Shown one piece after another: positions 32,443-42,118 of a DNA stretch of 64,000 bases. The number at the start of each line of letters is the position of its first letter. Within the stretch, counting starts at the first letter, position 1. The stretch covers positions 1,081,090 through 1,145,089 of the forward strand of contig JAIVJV010000009.1 of the NCBI GenBank assembly GCA_020199835.1. The letters are read 5' to 3'. The notes beneath the pieces were generated by a model that was given only the letters and a program-made list of their open reading frames with translations, searched no databases and was not told the origin of the DNA. The stretch comes from Acidobacteriota bacterium. GTDB lineage: Bacteria; Acidobacteriota; Blastocatellia; Pyrinomonadales; Pyrinomonadaceae. Position numbers and translations under genes: made by a program.

Positions 32443-35400
32443 TTAGAAAGTGAATTTGACGGCCAACTGCACCTGCCGTGGATCGCCGACGCCCTGACGC
32501 AAAAAGCCGTCGAAGTTGAAGAGACCGGGCGTAGTGAGCGGGTTGATGTTGTTCGCGTTGTTGAAGGTATTGAACATCTCGATGATCGGAATGATCGCGA
32601 ATCGTTCGTTCAGTTGAATCGGGCGTTGCAGGCGCCAGTCAAACGAGAAGTACTCGTTATCCTTGCGCGCCGTGTTTCGATTGGTCGCGGTGCGCTCTCC
32701 GGGCGTGATCGGTTGAGCCGTGCGGCCTTGCACACGAAAATTTCCGTCGAAGCCCCAGCCCAACTCAATAAACGTAAACAGATTGAACCGGTGACGAATA
32801 TCGCGATCGGATAGCGCGTAGTCGAGTTGGAGATTGTTGATGTCAAAGGCGCGATCGGTAAACGGATCCCGTTCGTTCGAATCGTCGTCCTTGTCTTTCG
32901 CGAGCGTGTAGTTCCACTCGAGTTGATAGCGGCGGCTGAAGCGTTTTCGCATGCCGATCGTGAAGCCGTCGTAGACTGACTTCCCGACGGCGCTCGTGAC
33001 CATCGTCTCACCGAGAAACGGCGCAAAGATGCCATCCTGATTGAAATCCAGGAAGCGCGTCAGGTGAACGGCTTTTGAGTGAATGTAGTCGAGATACAAC
33101 GACCAGTCATCAGCCAGTTGCTGTTCGAAACCGACGTTGAAGCTATAGATGCGGGGATTTTTATAGTTGCGGCTAAACACCCGCACGCCGCTGAAGCACG
33201 GGAACGGATTACTAACAGTGCCAACGACGCACGGCGTCACGGTTGATGGCGGCGTGACGACGTTGGGCCAAACCGGACCCGGGACGCCCAACGAGATGAT
33301 CGGCGTGTTCAGAAAGATGGTCTGCTGCTGCACGCCGTTGGTCGTGATCGAACCAACTTGCGAGAGCATATTCTGGCGCGCGTAGAAAATGCCCGCGTTC
33401 GCGCGCAACACTGACTTGCCGACTTTAGAGATGTCCCAGGCAAAACCGAGCCGTGGTTGAAACTGCTTCTTCTGGTCCGGAAGCGTGCCGTCTGACGGAA
33501 AGCGCGGATCGTTCAGAAAGATCCCGTACGCCGTTTGGTTCGGTGGTACGACCGGGTCCGGAAAGATCTGCGCTTCCCAGCGCAGACCGTAGTTGAGTGT
33601 GAAGTTGGGCCGAATCTTCCAGGAGTCCTGAGCGAACAGCGAGAAGTCTTCGTTCTTGATATTTGAAGCACCGGCGGCGTCAGTTGCTGGACCAGTCAAA
33701 CCAGCGCCCTGCAAATAAAGCAGTAGTGGTCCACCTGTGGTCGCGCCTGCTGGACAGGTAGCCGGCGCGGTCACGAAGGTTCCGTTCGAACATCCCACAG
33801 TGCTTGGTCCAAAACCGCCCGGCGCGGCCGGTGATGCATAGCGCAGGAAGCCGGTCACGCTATCGAAAATGTAACGGCCGTTGAAGAAACCACGAAAGAC
33901 CTGATCGTTCAACGTGTGTAACCATTCACCACCGAACTTGAAGTTGTGGTTGCCGGCAATGACCGAGAAGTTGTCTTTCAGGTGCGTGCGCCACAAGAGT
34001 TCGTCAACGTTCGGTGCGAGAAAGAACGGGAATCCGAAGCGGAACGTGTCCACGAAACCCATTGCGGTGTCGGCGGGCACGTTCGACGGAATCGCCGAAC
34101 GCGGCCGCAGCTCGCGACTGTAAGAGAAGTGTGCCTCGTTCAGCTTGGTCGGCGAGATGGTGCTATACAGGTTGAGGCGAACGACGTTGATCTTGGAAGG
34201 CCCTTCAGTGCCGTTCGCGGAGTTGCCGTAGGTGGCGACGTCGAACGTTTGATTGGTGTTCTTCGAGTGGTCGAAGTTGTACGACACAGCGAGGTGATTC
34301 GCGTTGTTGAGCTCGAAATCCGTTTTTGCGAAGAACGCATAGTTAGCAATCTTGTGTGCGATCGGCAAACCCTCTTCCTGGTTACGCGTGGCGCGGAAGA
34401 AGTTGATCAACGCAACTCGCTGGCAATCGACGTTACCGTTGATCAGGGATTCGTTCGCGAAGATCGTTGGCGCCGCGACCGGGCAGGGGTCACCGATTGG
34501 TTCGCTGAGATTCGGGCGCGTCAGGTTTTCACGGATGCCTTCAAACGCAAGGAAGTAGAACGCTTTATCACGGCGGATTGGACCGCCGATTGTCCCGCCG
34601 AATTGCTCGCGATGAAAATCCTCGAGCGGCTTTCCGTCTGATGTATTAGCTGTGAGTGCTTCCAAACGCTGGAAGTGAAACAGGCTGCCGTGGACGTCAT
34701 TTGTGCCTGATTTCGTGATGACATTGATGACGCCGCCCGCGGTGCGACCGAACTCAGCACTAGCGCCGGTGGCCACGACCTGAAATTCCTTAACAGCTTC
34801 GAGCGTAATGTCGATGGCCGCTCGTTGTCCGCCGAGTTGCTCGCCAAAGAAACCGTTGTTGTAGTCGCCACCATCGAGAGTGACGTTATTGAAAACGCCA
34901 CGCTGACCGGCGAAGTTGATCTCGTCGCCGTCTGGTCCCTGCGTAATGGCGACGCCCGGCGTTAAGGATAGAAAGTCCAAAAACTTGCGTCCGAGGCTCG
35001 GGGTAGTCTCGAGGGCGACTTCGTTGAGAGTGGTGCTGACTTGCGTCTTCGATGTGTCAACCACGAGCGTTTCAGTGATCGTGACCTCAGCGCCGACTCC
35101 GGCGACCTGCAAATTTACACGAATATTCCTGGTGTCTCCGACTGTGACCTGCGTCGATTGCAAAACGCCGGTGGCAAAACCCTCCTTGGAAACGGTCACC
35201 GAATAGGGGCCAGGTTGCAGTTGGGCTGCGAGAAAGCGGCCGTCATCGTCGGTGGTCGCAGTACGAGTCGCGTTTGTGTCGAGGTTTTTGAGTTCGACGT
35301 TTGCACCGCTGACGGCGGCGCCGTTTGCATCCAGGACAAGGACCTCCAAATTACCCGTGGTGCTCTGCGTTTGCGCGGCGATTGCCGGCGCGAGCAGCAG

Positions 35401-35466
35401 CATGAAAATGAAACTGGTGACCAAGGTTGTGATCCGGGGGAAGCTGCGAAATCCAGGGGTTCGCAT
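32443..35466 (-). CDS. TonB-dependent receptor with N-terminal regulatory-like domain (Oar-like)
   Basis: A 1007-residue outer-membrane protein. A signal peptide is followed by a carboxypeptidase-regulatory-like domain (GNLEVLVLDANGAAVSGANVEL, GRFLAAQLQPGPYSVTV) at about 35-120, then a plug domain (LDFLSLTPGVAI, GQRGVFNNVTLDGGDYNNGF, EFGRTAGGVINVITKSGTND) and a large beta-barrel to a final VQLAVKFTF with aromatic C terminus. This Oar-like type is expanded in acidobacteria. The substrate is unknown, and no TonB or ExbBD genes are nearby. Confidence 0.93.
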   Translation of the reverse strand: MRTPGFRSFPRITTLVTSFIFMLLLAPAIAAQTQSTTGNLEVLVLDANGAAVSGANVELKNLDTNATRTATTDDDGRFLAAQLQPGPYSVTVSKEGFATGVLQSTQVTVGDTRNIRVNLQVAGVGAEVTITETLVVDTSKTQVSTTLNEVALETTPSLGRKFLDFLSLTPGVAITQGPDGDEINFAGQRGVFNNVTLDGGDYNNGFFGEQLGGQRAAIDITLEAVKEFQVVATGASAEFGRTAGGVINVITKSGTNDVHGSLFHFQRLEALTANTSDGKPLEDFHREQFGGTIGGPIRRDKAFYFLAFEGIRENLTRPNLSEPIGDPCPVAAPTIFANESLINGNVDCQRVALINFFRATRNQEEGLPIAHKIANYAFFAKTDFELNNANHLAVSYNFDHSKNTNQTFDVATYGNSANGTEGPSKINVVRLNLYSTISPTKLNEAHFSYSRELRPRSAIPSNVPADTAMGFVDTFRFGFPFFLAPNVDELLWRTHLKDNFSVIAGNHNFKFGGEWLHTLNDQVFRGFFNGRYIFDSVTGFLRYASPAAPGGFGPSTVGCSNGTFVTAPATCPAGATTGGPLLLYLQGAGLTGPATDAAGASNIKNEDFSLFAQDSWKIRPNFTLNYGLRWEAQIFPDPVVPPNQTAYGIFLNDPRFPSDGTLPDQKKQFQPRLGFAWDISKVGKSVLRANAGIFYARQNMLSQVGSITTNGVQQQTIFLNTPIISLGVPGPVWPNVVTPPSTVTPCVVGTVSNPFPCFSGVRVFSRNYKNPRIYSFNVGFEQQLADDWSLYLDYIHSKAVHLTRFLDFNQDGIFAPFLGETMVTSAVGKSVYDGFTIGMRKRFSRRYQLEWNYTLAKDKDDDSNERDPFTDRAFDINNLQLDYALSDRDIRHRFNLFTFIELGWGFDGNFRVQGRTAQPITPGERTATNRNTARKDNEYFSFDWRLQRPIQLNERFAIIPIIEMFNTFNNANNINPLTTPGLFNFDGFLRQGVGDPRQVQLAVKFTF

Positions 35467-35604
35467 AGTTTTCTCCTATAGTTGGTTCCCATCGCGTGCT
35501 GAATCGGGGTCAGATATGTTCAACTTCTGTGGACCGGAGTAGATTAGTTAGACGTTAATAATGTGTCAATCAAGTTCTGATCGCGCAGACAGAGGTGTTT
35601 GCTG

Positions 35605-36546
35605 ATGTTTTTGGCGCTTGCGTCGCTTTGGCAGGACTCCTTCACGTTTATAGCTCGGATTTGGGCCGAACTGACCCGGCAGTTCACCTTCGGCAGAATT
35701 ACAGTTTCGGTTTCCAGCGTGATCGTTGGCGTGATCGTTTTCACGTTAACGATTCTTATCGCGCGCACGGTGAGCACCTTCATCGAGCACCGCATCGCAA
35801 AACGCCACCACATCGATCCGGGTCTTCGTTACACAATCTGCCGGCTGGTCAGGTACATAGTAATCACCATAGGAACTCTAGTCGCGCTCAAGCAGGCGTT
35901 TGCACTTGATCTCACCTCGCTGGCGGTGGTCTTCACAGCGCTGTCAGTGGGCATCGGATTCGGACTTCAATATATCGCGGCCGATATCGCGTCGGGTTTC
36001 ATACTCCTTTTCGAGCGTCCGATTCGGGTCGGCGATCGCATCACAATCGGTGAAGACGAAGGCGACGTGGTGAGCATCAACCTGCGGACGACGTTGGTGA
36101 CAACCAACGATCGCATCGCGATCATCGTGCCCAACTCGAAACTCGTTAGTCAGCGCGTGATCAACTGGTCATTCGGCGATCCGCGTGCGCGCATTGCGAT
36201 CCCTGTTGGCGTTGCCGACGATTCGGATATCGAGCTGGTGACGAAAACTCTGATTGAATGCGCGAATGGCGTGGAGAACGTGCTGGACGAGCCGCCACCG
36301 CGCGTGCAGCTTCTAAAGTTTGGCGATTACTCGCTCGATTTCCGTTTGCTTGTTTGGACCAGCCAACCGCGGCGGCACGTCCAGATCCGGAGTGACATCA
36401 ACTACCGCATTGCCCAACTGTTCCGCGAACGCGAGATTCGAATTCCTTATCCGACCCAGGAATTTGTGATGAAAGGCGGTTCGCTGCCGAAGGAGTTTGA
36501 ACGCGCTCCCGTGTCCGAAGACGACGGCCCGCGCATGCAGGATTGA
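35605..36546 (+). CDS. MscS-family mechanosensitive channel
   Basis: About 313 residues with three or four transmembrane helices. The pore helix region reads FTALSVGIGFGLQYIAADIASGFILLFERPIRVGDRI, followed by the beta domain GDVVSINLRTTLVTTNDRIAIIVPNSKLV, the hallmark of MscS. It likely opens under membrane tension to release solutes. ATG 35605 is chosen with AGAGG upstream; TTG 35599 is an alternative. Divergent from the TonB receptor. Confidence 0.92.
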   Translation: MFLALASLWQDSFTFIARIWAELTRQFTFGRITVSVSSVIVGVIVFTLTILIARTVSTFIEHRIAKRHHIDPGLRYTICRLVRYIVITIGTLVALKQAFALDLTSLAVVFTALSVGIGFGLQYIAADIASGFILLFERPIRVGDRITIGEDEGDVVSINLRTTLVTTNDRIAIIVPNSKLVSQRVINWSFGDPRARIAIPVGVADDSDIELVTKTLIECANGVENVLDEPPPRVQLLKFGDYSLDFRLLVWTSQPRRHVQIRSDINYRIAQLFREREIRIPYPTQEFVMKGGSLPKEFERAPVSEDDGPRMQD

Positions 36547-36592
36547 AACAATCGACTGAATGAGGCATCATTCAGTTCCGGGACTTTTATCC

Positions 36593-37213
36593 ATGCGTTC
36601 GGCTCGTACTCTTAACAACAACAGTGTCCGTGTCGCCGGCGGCGATAAAGGCGAAGCTATCCTGCGCGCCGCCACTCGTGTCTTCGCGCATAACGGTTAC
36701 TTCAACTCCAAAGTCGCCGACATCGCGCGCGAAGCCGGAGTCGCCGACGGCACTGTCTATCTCTACTTCAAAAGCAAGGAAGAAATCCTCCACTCCATCT
36801 TCGATCGCAGCGTTGACGATGCACTCGCCGCCGCACGCAAACAGATCGAGCTGATTTCCGATCCGCGCGAGAAGCTACGCCGCATCGCGTTACTGCATCT
36901 GGAAAGATTAGGCGCCGATCGCGATCTGGCGGTCGTGTTTCAGGTTGAGTTGCGCGGCTCGACGAAGTTCATGGAAGAGTTTTCCGCCGCGGGCTTTGCC
37001 GAATATCTCTCGCTGATTCGTTCGAGCTTCGAAGAAGGACAACGCGCGGGCATGTTTCGAGCTGACCTGAACGCAAACGTCGTCGCCAAAATTTTGTTCG
37101 GCGCACTCGATGAAATGGCGACCAACTGGATTCTCTCCAAACGCCGCTACAAACTCGCGCCGATGGCTGACCAGGTGCTCGACATTTTTCTGAACGGAGT
37201 GAACGCGTCGTGA
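36593..37213 (+). CDS. TetR-family regulator, linked to acyl-CoA ligase
   Basis: About 206 residues. The N-terminal helix-turn-helix is AILRAATRVFAHNGYFNSKVADIAREAGVADGTVYLYFKSKEEIL; the C-terminal ligand domain has VVFQVELRGSTKFMEEF and ILFGALDEMATNWILS, as seen in FadR-type TetR regulators of fatty-acid degradation. ATG 36593 is chosen; ATG 36560 is possible. The next gene, a long-chain acyl-CoA ligase, overlaps its stop (GTGA), so acyl-CoA is a probable effector and the ligase a probable target. Confidence 0.88.
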   Translation: MRSARTLNNNSVRVAGGDKGEAILRAATRVFAHNGYFNSKVADIAREAGVADGTVYLYFKSKEEILHSIFDRSVDDALAAARKQIELISDPREKLRRIALLHLERLGADRDLAVVFQVELRGSTKFMEEFSAAGFAEYLSLIRSSFEEGQRAGMFRADLNANVVAKILFGALDEMATNWILSKRRYKLAPMADQVLDIFLNGVNAS

Positions 37214-39069
37214 AGAACCTGGCCGCTGACATCACGGCGGAGCCGCTGCCCGAAATGGTGCGACGGCCAACTGCGCCCGACGAACCCGCGACGCTCATCG
37301 ACGTTTTTGTGCGCGCGGCCCACGTGCATCACCGCCCCGATGCTTTGAACTACAAGAGCGGCGGTCGTTGGGTTTCGATGTCCTCTGACGAGATACTGGA
37401 GCGCGTCAAGGACATCGCCGCCGGACTTCACGCAATCGGGATTCGTCATGGTGATCGCGTCGCGTTGCTTTCCGACAGTCGCGTTGAGTGGACGTTGGCG
37501 GATGCCGGTTGTTTGTTTGCGAGTGCGGTTGACGTCCCGATCTATCCGACGCTGACGCCACCGCAGGTGCAGTACATTCTGAAAGACTCCGGCGCGAGCG
37601 CCCTCTTCCTCGCGAATCGCGAGAAGTTTCTGGAGTTGAAGCAGATACTCGCTGAGTGTCCGCAAGTTAAGCACGTCATCTTTTTCGACGCCGAGGGCAT
37701 TGCGCCGGCGGATGGTTTGACGTTGGCCCACCTCGAAGAACGGGGCCGCGAAGTCGAGCAAAACGACCCGAATTTGATTGATAGACTAGCCGCCGAAACG
37801 ACACCGGACGATCTCGCGACCATCATCTACACGTCGGGCACTACGGGCGAACCCAAAGGCGTCATGCTCACCCACGGCAACCTCGTCTCGAATCTGATCG
37901 ATTCAACGGGACATCTCACGATCGGCGAAGAAGATACGGTGCTGTCGGTGCTGCCGCTGTCGCACGTGTATGAGCGGCAGGCGATGTACATGTATCTGCA
38001 TCACGGGATAGCCGTCTATTTTGCGGAGTCGTTGCAGACGATTGGACCAAACCTGCGCGAAGTGCGCCCGACTATTCTCGTGGGCGTGCCGCGACTGTTT
38101 GAGAAGATCTACGCGCGCATTCACGAACGTGCGGCTGCTGCGGGGAAAGTGACCGAGACGCTGCTGCTGTGGTCCATCGACGTCGCGCGCGAGTATGCAG
38201 ATTATGTAGCTCACCACCGTCCGCTTCCCGCCCCGCTGAAATTCAAGCACGCGCTCGCGTCGAAACTCGTTTTCTCAAAATGGCACGAGGCGTTTGGCGG
38301 CCGGATCCGTTTGCTGTTGTCGGGCGGCGCGGCTCTCTCCGAAGATCTCGCGCGTATTTACATCGGCGCTGGTATTCCGATCATTCAGGGATACGGTTTG
38401 ACGGAAACTTCGCCCGTTGTGACTGCGAGTGGACTTGACGATTACCGCGTCGGCACTGTTGGCAGACCGATTCCGCACGTTGAGGTGCGCATCGCTGAAG
38501 ACGGCGAGATCGAAGTTCGCGGTCCAAACGTGATGCGCGGTTACTACAACAAACCCGAGGAAACGCGCGCCGCGTTCACCGAAGACGGTTGGTTCAAAAC
38601 CGGCGACATCGGTACGCTCGACGCCGACGGTTACTTGCGAATCACTGATCGCAAGAAGGAGTTGTTCAAGACGTCGGGTGGCAAATACATCGCACCGCAG
38701 CCGATCGAACAGGCGATCAAAGGATCACGTTTTGTGAATCAGGTGGTGCTGATCGGTTCTGAACGAAAGTTTCCCGCGGCGTTGATTGTGCCGGTGTGGG
38801 AACAGTTGGAGTCGTACTGCAAGTTGAAAGGGATCGAGGTGAAGAGTCGCAATGAACTCTGCCAACATCCACGCATTATCGATCTGCTTCAGCGCCAGAT
38901 CGACGCGCTGACGCCGAACCTCCCGCGTTACGAAAAGATCAAAAAGGTGGCGTTGATCGAAAACGAGTTTACGATCGAAGGCGGGGAACTGACGCCGACG
39001 TTGAAGGTGAAACGACGAGTTGTTGACGATAAATATCGCGGCGTGATCGAGAAGCTTTATGAGGAGTAA
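37210..39069 (+). CDS. Long-chain acyl-CoA synthetase (AMP-forming)
   Basis: A 619-residue ANL-superfamily enzyme that activates fatty acids with ATP and CoA. Motifs: IIYTSGTTGEPKGVMLTHGN (P-loop), GYGLTETSPV, GWFKTGDIGTLDADGYLRITDRKKELFKTSGGKYI (hinge and fatty-acid ligase signature, read in pieces) and the C-terminal TLKVKRR with the catalytic Lys. Closest to the large bacterial/eukaryotic-like long-chain group (FadD15-like). GTG 37210 overlaps the TetR stop, so translation is coupled. It converges on 39074-39721 with only 4 bases between. Confidence 0.94.
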   Translation: MKNLAADITAEPLPEMVRRPTAPDEPATLIDVFVRAAHVHHRPDALNYKSGGRWVSMSSDEILERVKDIAAGLHAIGIRHGDRVALLSDSRVEWTLADAGCLFASAVDVPIYPTLTPPQVQYILKDSGASALFLANREKFLELKQILAECPQVKHVIFFDAEGIAPADGLTLAHLEERGREVEQNDPNLIDRLAAETTPDDLATIIYTSGTTGEPKGVMLTHGNLVSNLIDSTGHLTIGEEDTVLSVLPLSHVYERQAMYMYLHHGIAVYFAESLQTIGPNLREVRPTILVGVPRLFEKIYARIHERAAAAGKVTETLLLWSIDVAREYADYVAHHRPLPAPLKFKHALASKLVFSKWHEAFGGRIRLLLSGGAALSEDLARIYIGAGIPIIQGYGLTETSPVVTASGLDDYRVGTVGRPIPHVEVRIAEDGEIEVRGPNVMRGYYNKPEETRAAFTEDGWFKTGDIGTLDADGYLRITDRKKELFKTSGGKYIAPQPIEQAIKGSRFVNQVVLIGSERKFPAALIVPVWEQLESYCKLKGIEVKSRNELCQHPRIIDLLQRQIDALTPNLPRYEKIKKVALIENEFTIEGGELTPTLKVKRRVVDDKYRGVIEKLYEE

Positions 39070-39073
39070 AACG

Positions 39074-39721
39074 TCAGCGCAATATTCGCACGCTCAGATT
39101 CAACGTCTTCAGGATTCTAGTGGCCGCGTCCTCGCCGGCCTGCTTCAGTAGTTGTTCACGATAAAGAGCACTGGTCTGGTCGCGACGGGTTGGGCCAACG
39201 ACGACCGGGCCTCTACGATTCACGTTTAAATACGTTCGGCCGCTGGTTACGACCTTCGCGGTTTGCGGCGCGAATAGTACGTACTCGACTTCCAGATCGT
39301 TGTATGACTTCGCGTACATCGGGTCAAGCACGAGCTTCATTAAAATGACGTAGGTTGTTGTCTGAGCCTTCGCTTTCTTGATCGCGTCGCCGCGGCTCAT
39401 ATTCTCTTGCGCGATAGTTACATGCGCCGACGAACCCGAACGTAGCCGGTCAGCGCAACCACGCATCACGGCGTCGTAGTAAGTCAACGGCATCACCTCG
39501 TAAGTTCCGAAACTGTCGGAACCGATGATGAAGCCAAGCTCATTTTCTTTCTCCTCCGGTTTCGGCGCGGGCGTAGGTTCCGGTGTGGGAGTTGGAACGG
39601 GCGCGGCAGGTGGCGGTGTAATTTTTCTTCTGCCGGACTGTGCCTGAACCGCAACCGCGCACACAGCAAGAACAGCTAAACAAAAAAAGAGCAGCGGAAT
39701 TTTACGGGCCCGGAGGTTCAT
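39074..39721 (-). CDS. Secreted protein of unknown function
   Basis: A 215-residue protein: signal peptide (KIPLLFFCLAVLAVCAVAVQAQS), a proline-rich linker (ITPPPAAPVPTPTPEPTPAPKP), then an alpha/beta domain (AHVTIAQENMSRGDAIKKA, TYVILMKLVLDPMY, LEVEYVLFAPQTAKVVTSGR, GEDAATRILKTL) that resembles lipoprotein-like or penicillin-binding-associated domains found in acidobacteria without an assigned role. ATG 39721 gives the signal peptide; the GTG/TTG extension to 39769 does not. Divergent from the flavin reductase-like gene. Confidence 0.75.
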   Translation of the reverse strand: MNLRARKIPLLFFCLAVLAVCAVAVQAQSGRRKITPPPAAPVPTPTPEPTPAPKPEEKENELGFIIGSDSFGTYEVMPLTYYDAVMRGCADRLRSGSSAHVTIAQENMSRGDAIKKAKAQTTTYVILMKLVLDPMYAKSYNDLEVEYVLFAPQTAKVVTSGRTYLNVNRRGPVVVGPTRRDQTSALYREQLLKQAGEDAATRILKTLNLSVRILR

Positions 39722-39791
39722 AGAAGTCGTGCCTCGAGGTTTATCAAAGGTGAGCGATTGTAACACCACCTGCTACACTCCAGTCCAACGA

Positions 39792-40481
39792 ATGACGACG
39801 ACTCACGTTTCCCTTGTCATCACCCGGGTTCGCGATCAAGCGCGGTTGACGCGTTCGTTCGATCTGCGCGCGCAGAATGGCGAACGCGTCGCGTTTGTGC
39901 CGGGCCAGGTCGCGATGCTTCAGGTCGCCGGGCAACACCCGGGGTACTTTGCGTTTGCGAGTGCGCCTGAAGATCCGGATCTCGAAGTGCTCGTAAAACA
40001 AAGGGGCGGCGCCAGCAACGTGATCTACGACCTCAAAGCGGGCGACACGCTCGAACTCGTGGGCATCGTTGGTCATGGCTTCCCACTTGAAGAAGAGAAA
40101 CACCGGGATCTAGTTTTTGTCGCGATGGGAACGGGCGTTGCGCCGCTGCGTTCCGCTTTGCGCCACGTGTTGAAGCGCAAGAGTGACTTCGGCCGACTCG
40201 TCGTGCTCTACGGCGCGCGCACGCCCGACGACTTTTGTTATCGCGACGAAACGGATTCGTGGGAAGACGCGGGCGTCGAACTGCGGCTGGTGATCTCGCG
40301 TCCTGACGGTCACGACTGGTCCGGCCCCACTGGTTACGTGCAGTCGCTTCTCGATAATGTTCTCCCTGATTTGAAATCACCGGTAGCGTTGATCTGTGGT
40401 TCGAAAGAGATGATCGATCAAACGCGCGAACGCCTCGGCAAGATGGGTTTCAAGCCCAACGAAATTCTCACGAACTATTAA
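39792..40481 (+). CDS. Ferredoxin-NADP reductase-like flavoprotein
   Basis: About 229 residues with the FNR fold: an N-terminal FAD-binding barrel (VAFVPGQVAMLQV, YFAFASAPED in the place of the RxYS motif) and a C-terminal NAD-binding domain (DLVFVAMGTGVAPLRSAL, VLYGARTPDDFCYRDE, ALICGSKEMIDQTRERL). The usual C-terminal 2Fe-2S Cys cluster is absent, so it may pass electrons to a separate partner or act as a flavin reductase. ATG 39792 is chosen because the FNR fold begins there. Confidence 0.85.
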   Translation: MTTTHVSLVITRVRDQARLTRSFDLRAQNGERVAFVPGQVAMLQVAGQHPGYFAFASAPEDPDLEVLVKQRGGASNVIYDLKAGDTLELVGIVGHGFPLEEEKHRDLVFVAMGTGVAPLRSALRHVLKRKSDFGRLVVLYGARTPDDFCYRDETDSWEDAGVELRLVISRPDGHDWSGPTGYVQSLLDNVLPDLKSPVALICGSKEMIDQTRERLGKMGFKPNEILTNY

Positions 40482-40499
40482 AACCAGGCACGTTCTCGG

Positions 40500-41174
40500 T
40501 TACGATCCGATCGTCTTCTTCGAATCGCCGCCACCAAACAATCGTCTAAAGAATCGCCCGACGATGGCCCACAGTGCGCGAAATGCGAGCGGAGCAGCAG
40601 CGACGGCTTTCGCCTCCGTTTGAACCGGCTGCGCAACGCGTTGTGCAGTGTCCGCAGAAAGAGGCTCGCTCGCAGACTGCGGCTCGCCCGCAGACCCGGA
40701 TTCGGGTTGGGGCTCGTCAGCGACTTCCAACTGCTTCCTGACACACGTCGAGAACTGCCGGAACATCTGGCGCGACACTTCTTCAACCATGCCGCGCCCA
40801 AATTGAACGATCTTTCCCACCAGGTCGATGTCGGCGTTAACTAACACCTCCGACCCACCGTTCGGCAGCGGCGAGACAGTGCTCAGCATCGACACTTTCG
40901 TCGATCCCGAACCGGTGGTTTCACGCGCGTCGCCCACCATGCGCACCTGATGCGTCTCTTCATTTATTTCGGTCAACTTCGCCTGGCCTTTATAAGACAT
41001 CGACATTGGTCCAACCTTCACCTTGATCGCGCCCAGGAACGTGCGCTCATCCTTCTGCTCGAGCAACTCCGCACCGGGAAGACACTGAACCACTCGCTTC
41101 GGATCGATTAGATATTGCCAAACGCGCTCAACCGGCGCCTGCACTTCGAAGCGTTCCTCAATCTTAAAAGCCAT
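40500..41174 (-). CDS. CoxG-like SRPBCC protein
   Basis: About 224 residues. The N-terminal 150 form a START/SRPBCC domain of the CoxG type: EERFEVQAPVERVWQYLIDPKRVVQCLPGAELLE, then IKVKVGPMSMSYKGQAKLTEIN and GSEVLVNADIDLVGKIVQFGRGMVEEVS. The C-terminal tail is low-complexity (many Glu, Ser, Ala) ending in a hydrophobic/basic stretch (RALWAIVGRFFRRLFGG) that may anchor it to the membrane. CoxG assists CO-dehydrogenase-like molybdoenzymes, but none is present here. ATG 41174 or 41177 with GAGGTGA upstream. Confidence 0.85.
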   Translation of the reverse strand: MAFKIEERFEVQAPVERVWQYLIDPKRVVQCLPGAELLEQKDERTFLGAIKVKVGPMSMSYKGQAKLTEINEETHQVRMVGDARETTGSGSTKVSMLSTVSPLPNGGSEVLVNADIDLVGKIVQFGRGMVEEVSRQMFRQFSTCVRKQLEVADEPQPESGSAGEPQSASEPLSADTAQRVAQPVQTEAKAVAAAPLAFRALWAIVGRFFRRLFGGGDSKKTIGS

Positions 41175-41192
41175 CATTCACCTCTGCGCCGA

Positions 41193-41924
41193 TTAACGTC
41201 CGATCGCGTGCACCTTCGTGCCGTAATCGAGTGACGCTTCAAACGTGCCTCTGCCTTGCGGTGTCAGATCCATAAAATTCCAGATCGGAGTCAACTCATC
41301 TATGCCGCGGTCTTCGACGTCGGGGCCTAACCGTGGGTGACCACTATAAAAGTGTTGGATCGTCCCATCCTCGTCGCGATTGAAAACCGAAACGGTCGAG
41401 TCCTGATTGCCTTCGCGATCTTCGCTGCCAAGATCGTATTTGAAAGTACTTTCGCCGGCGCTCAGCAGACGCAGCCTGTTCCAGCCCCGGTTTCGCGCGT
41501 GCGTTCGCAGCGTGACGGGATCAGCGGCGGCGACAATCGCGACGTCCAAATTTTGCCCCAGGTGATGAGCGACTCCATTCATACCATCGACCCATGCGGT
41601 ACACATCGGGCAGGGAGTTGTCTGCTTCTTTCCAAACATCATTTGATAAATCACGAGTGCACGACCCGGTGCGGTAAACAATTCACTCAAGCGCACTGTG
41701 CGGATCGGTTCATCGCCATCGAGCGCCGTTGGGCCTTCAAGAAACTCATAGTCCTGAATAGCTGCGCCCAGTGGAAGCCGGCGGCGCAATTCAGCAACGC
41801 GTTCACGTTGCCGCATCAATTCGATTTCCGCCAGGCGCACCTCTTCGCGTTTGGCGAGATACTCCGGCGACTCGTTTGTAAGATTAGTCTGTCGATACGT
41901 TCCGTCGATCATTTCGTGAACCAT
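41193..41924 (-). CDS. DUF899 thioredoxin-like protein
   Basis: A 243-residue protein of the DUF899 family: RRLPLGAAIQDYEF, LVIYQMMFGKKQTTPCPMCTAWVDGMNGV (a thioredoxin-like fold with a CPMC pair), FKYDLGSEDREG and VSVFNRDEDGTIQHFY. The role of the family is not established; a thiol-redox function is plausible from CPMC. It lies 18 bases upstream of the CoxG-like gene in the same direction. Confidence 0.88.
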   Translation of the reverse strand: MVHEMIDGTYRQTNLTNESPEYLAKREEVRLAEIELMRQRERVAELRRRLPLGAAIQDYEFLEGPTALDGDEPIRTVRLSELFTAPGRALVIYQMMFGKKQTTPCPMCTAWVDGMNGVAHHLGQNLDVAIVAAADPVTLRTHARNRGWNRLRLLSAGESTFKYDLGSEDREGNQDSTVSVFNRDEDGTIQHFYSGHPRLGPDVEDRGIDELTPIWNFMDLTPQGRGTFEASLDYGTKVHAIGR

Positions 41925-42118
41925 AGTAGTCCCTGGCCTTTCACGCTGATAAGTCGAATCGGGTTGTCGGTAACGTTAGACATCTTCGGTGCGAAACATT
42001 TTCCCGTCAATCGTCATATAGGATAACGCGCCAATAAGATCACAGGCGTAAGTATCACGCCCCGGCCTTACTCTCGATCTGTTCGCGCGGACGCAAAACT
42101 CTGTTTGGAGGTCAACTT

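Noticed and set aside
33946..34641. Plus-strand frame of 231 codons inside the TonB receptor gene
   Set aside because: It is a shadow of a clearly coding minus-strand gene with typical receptor motifs.
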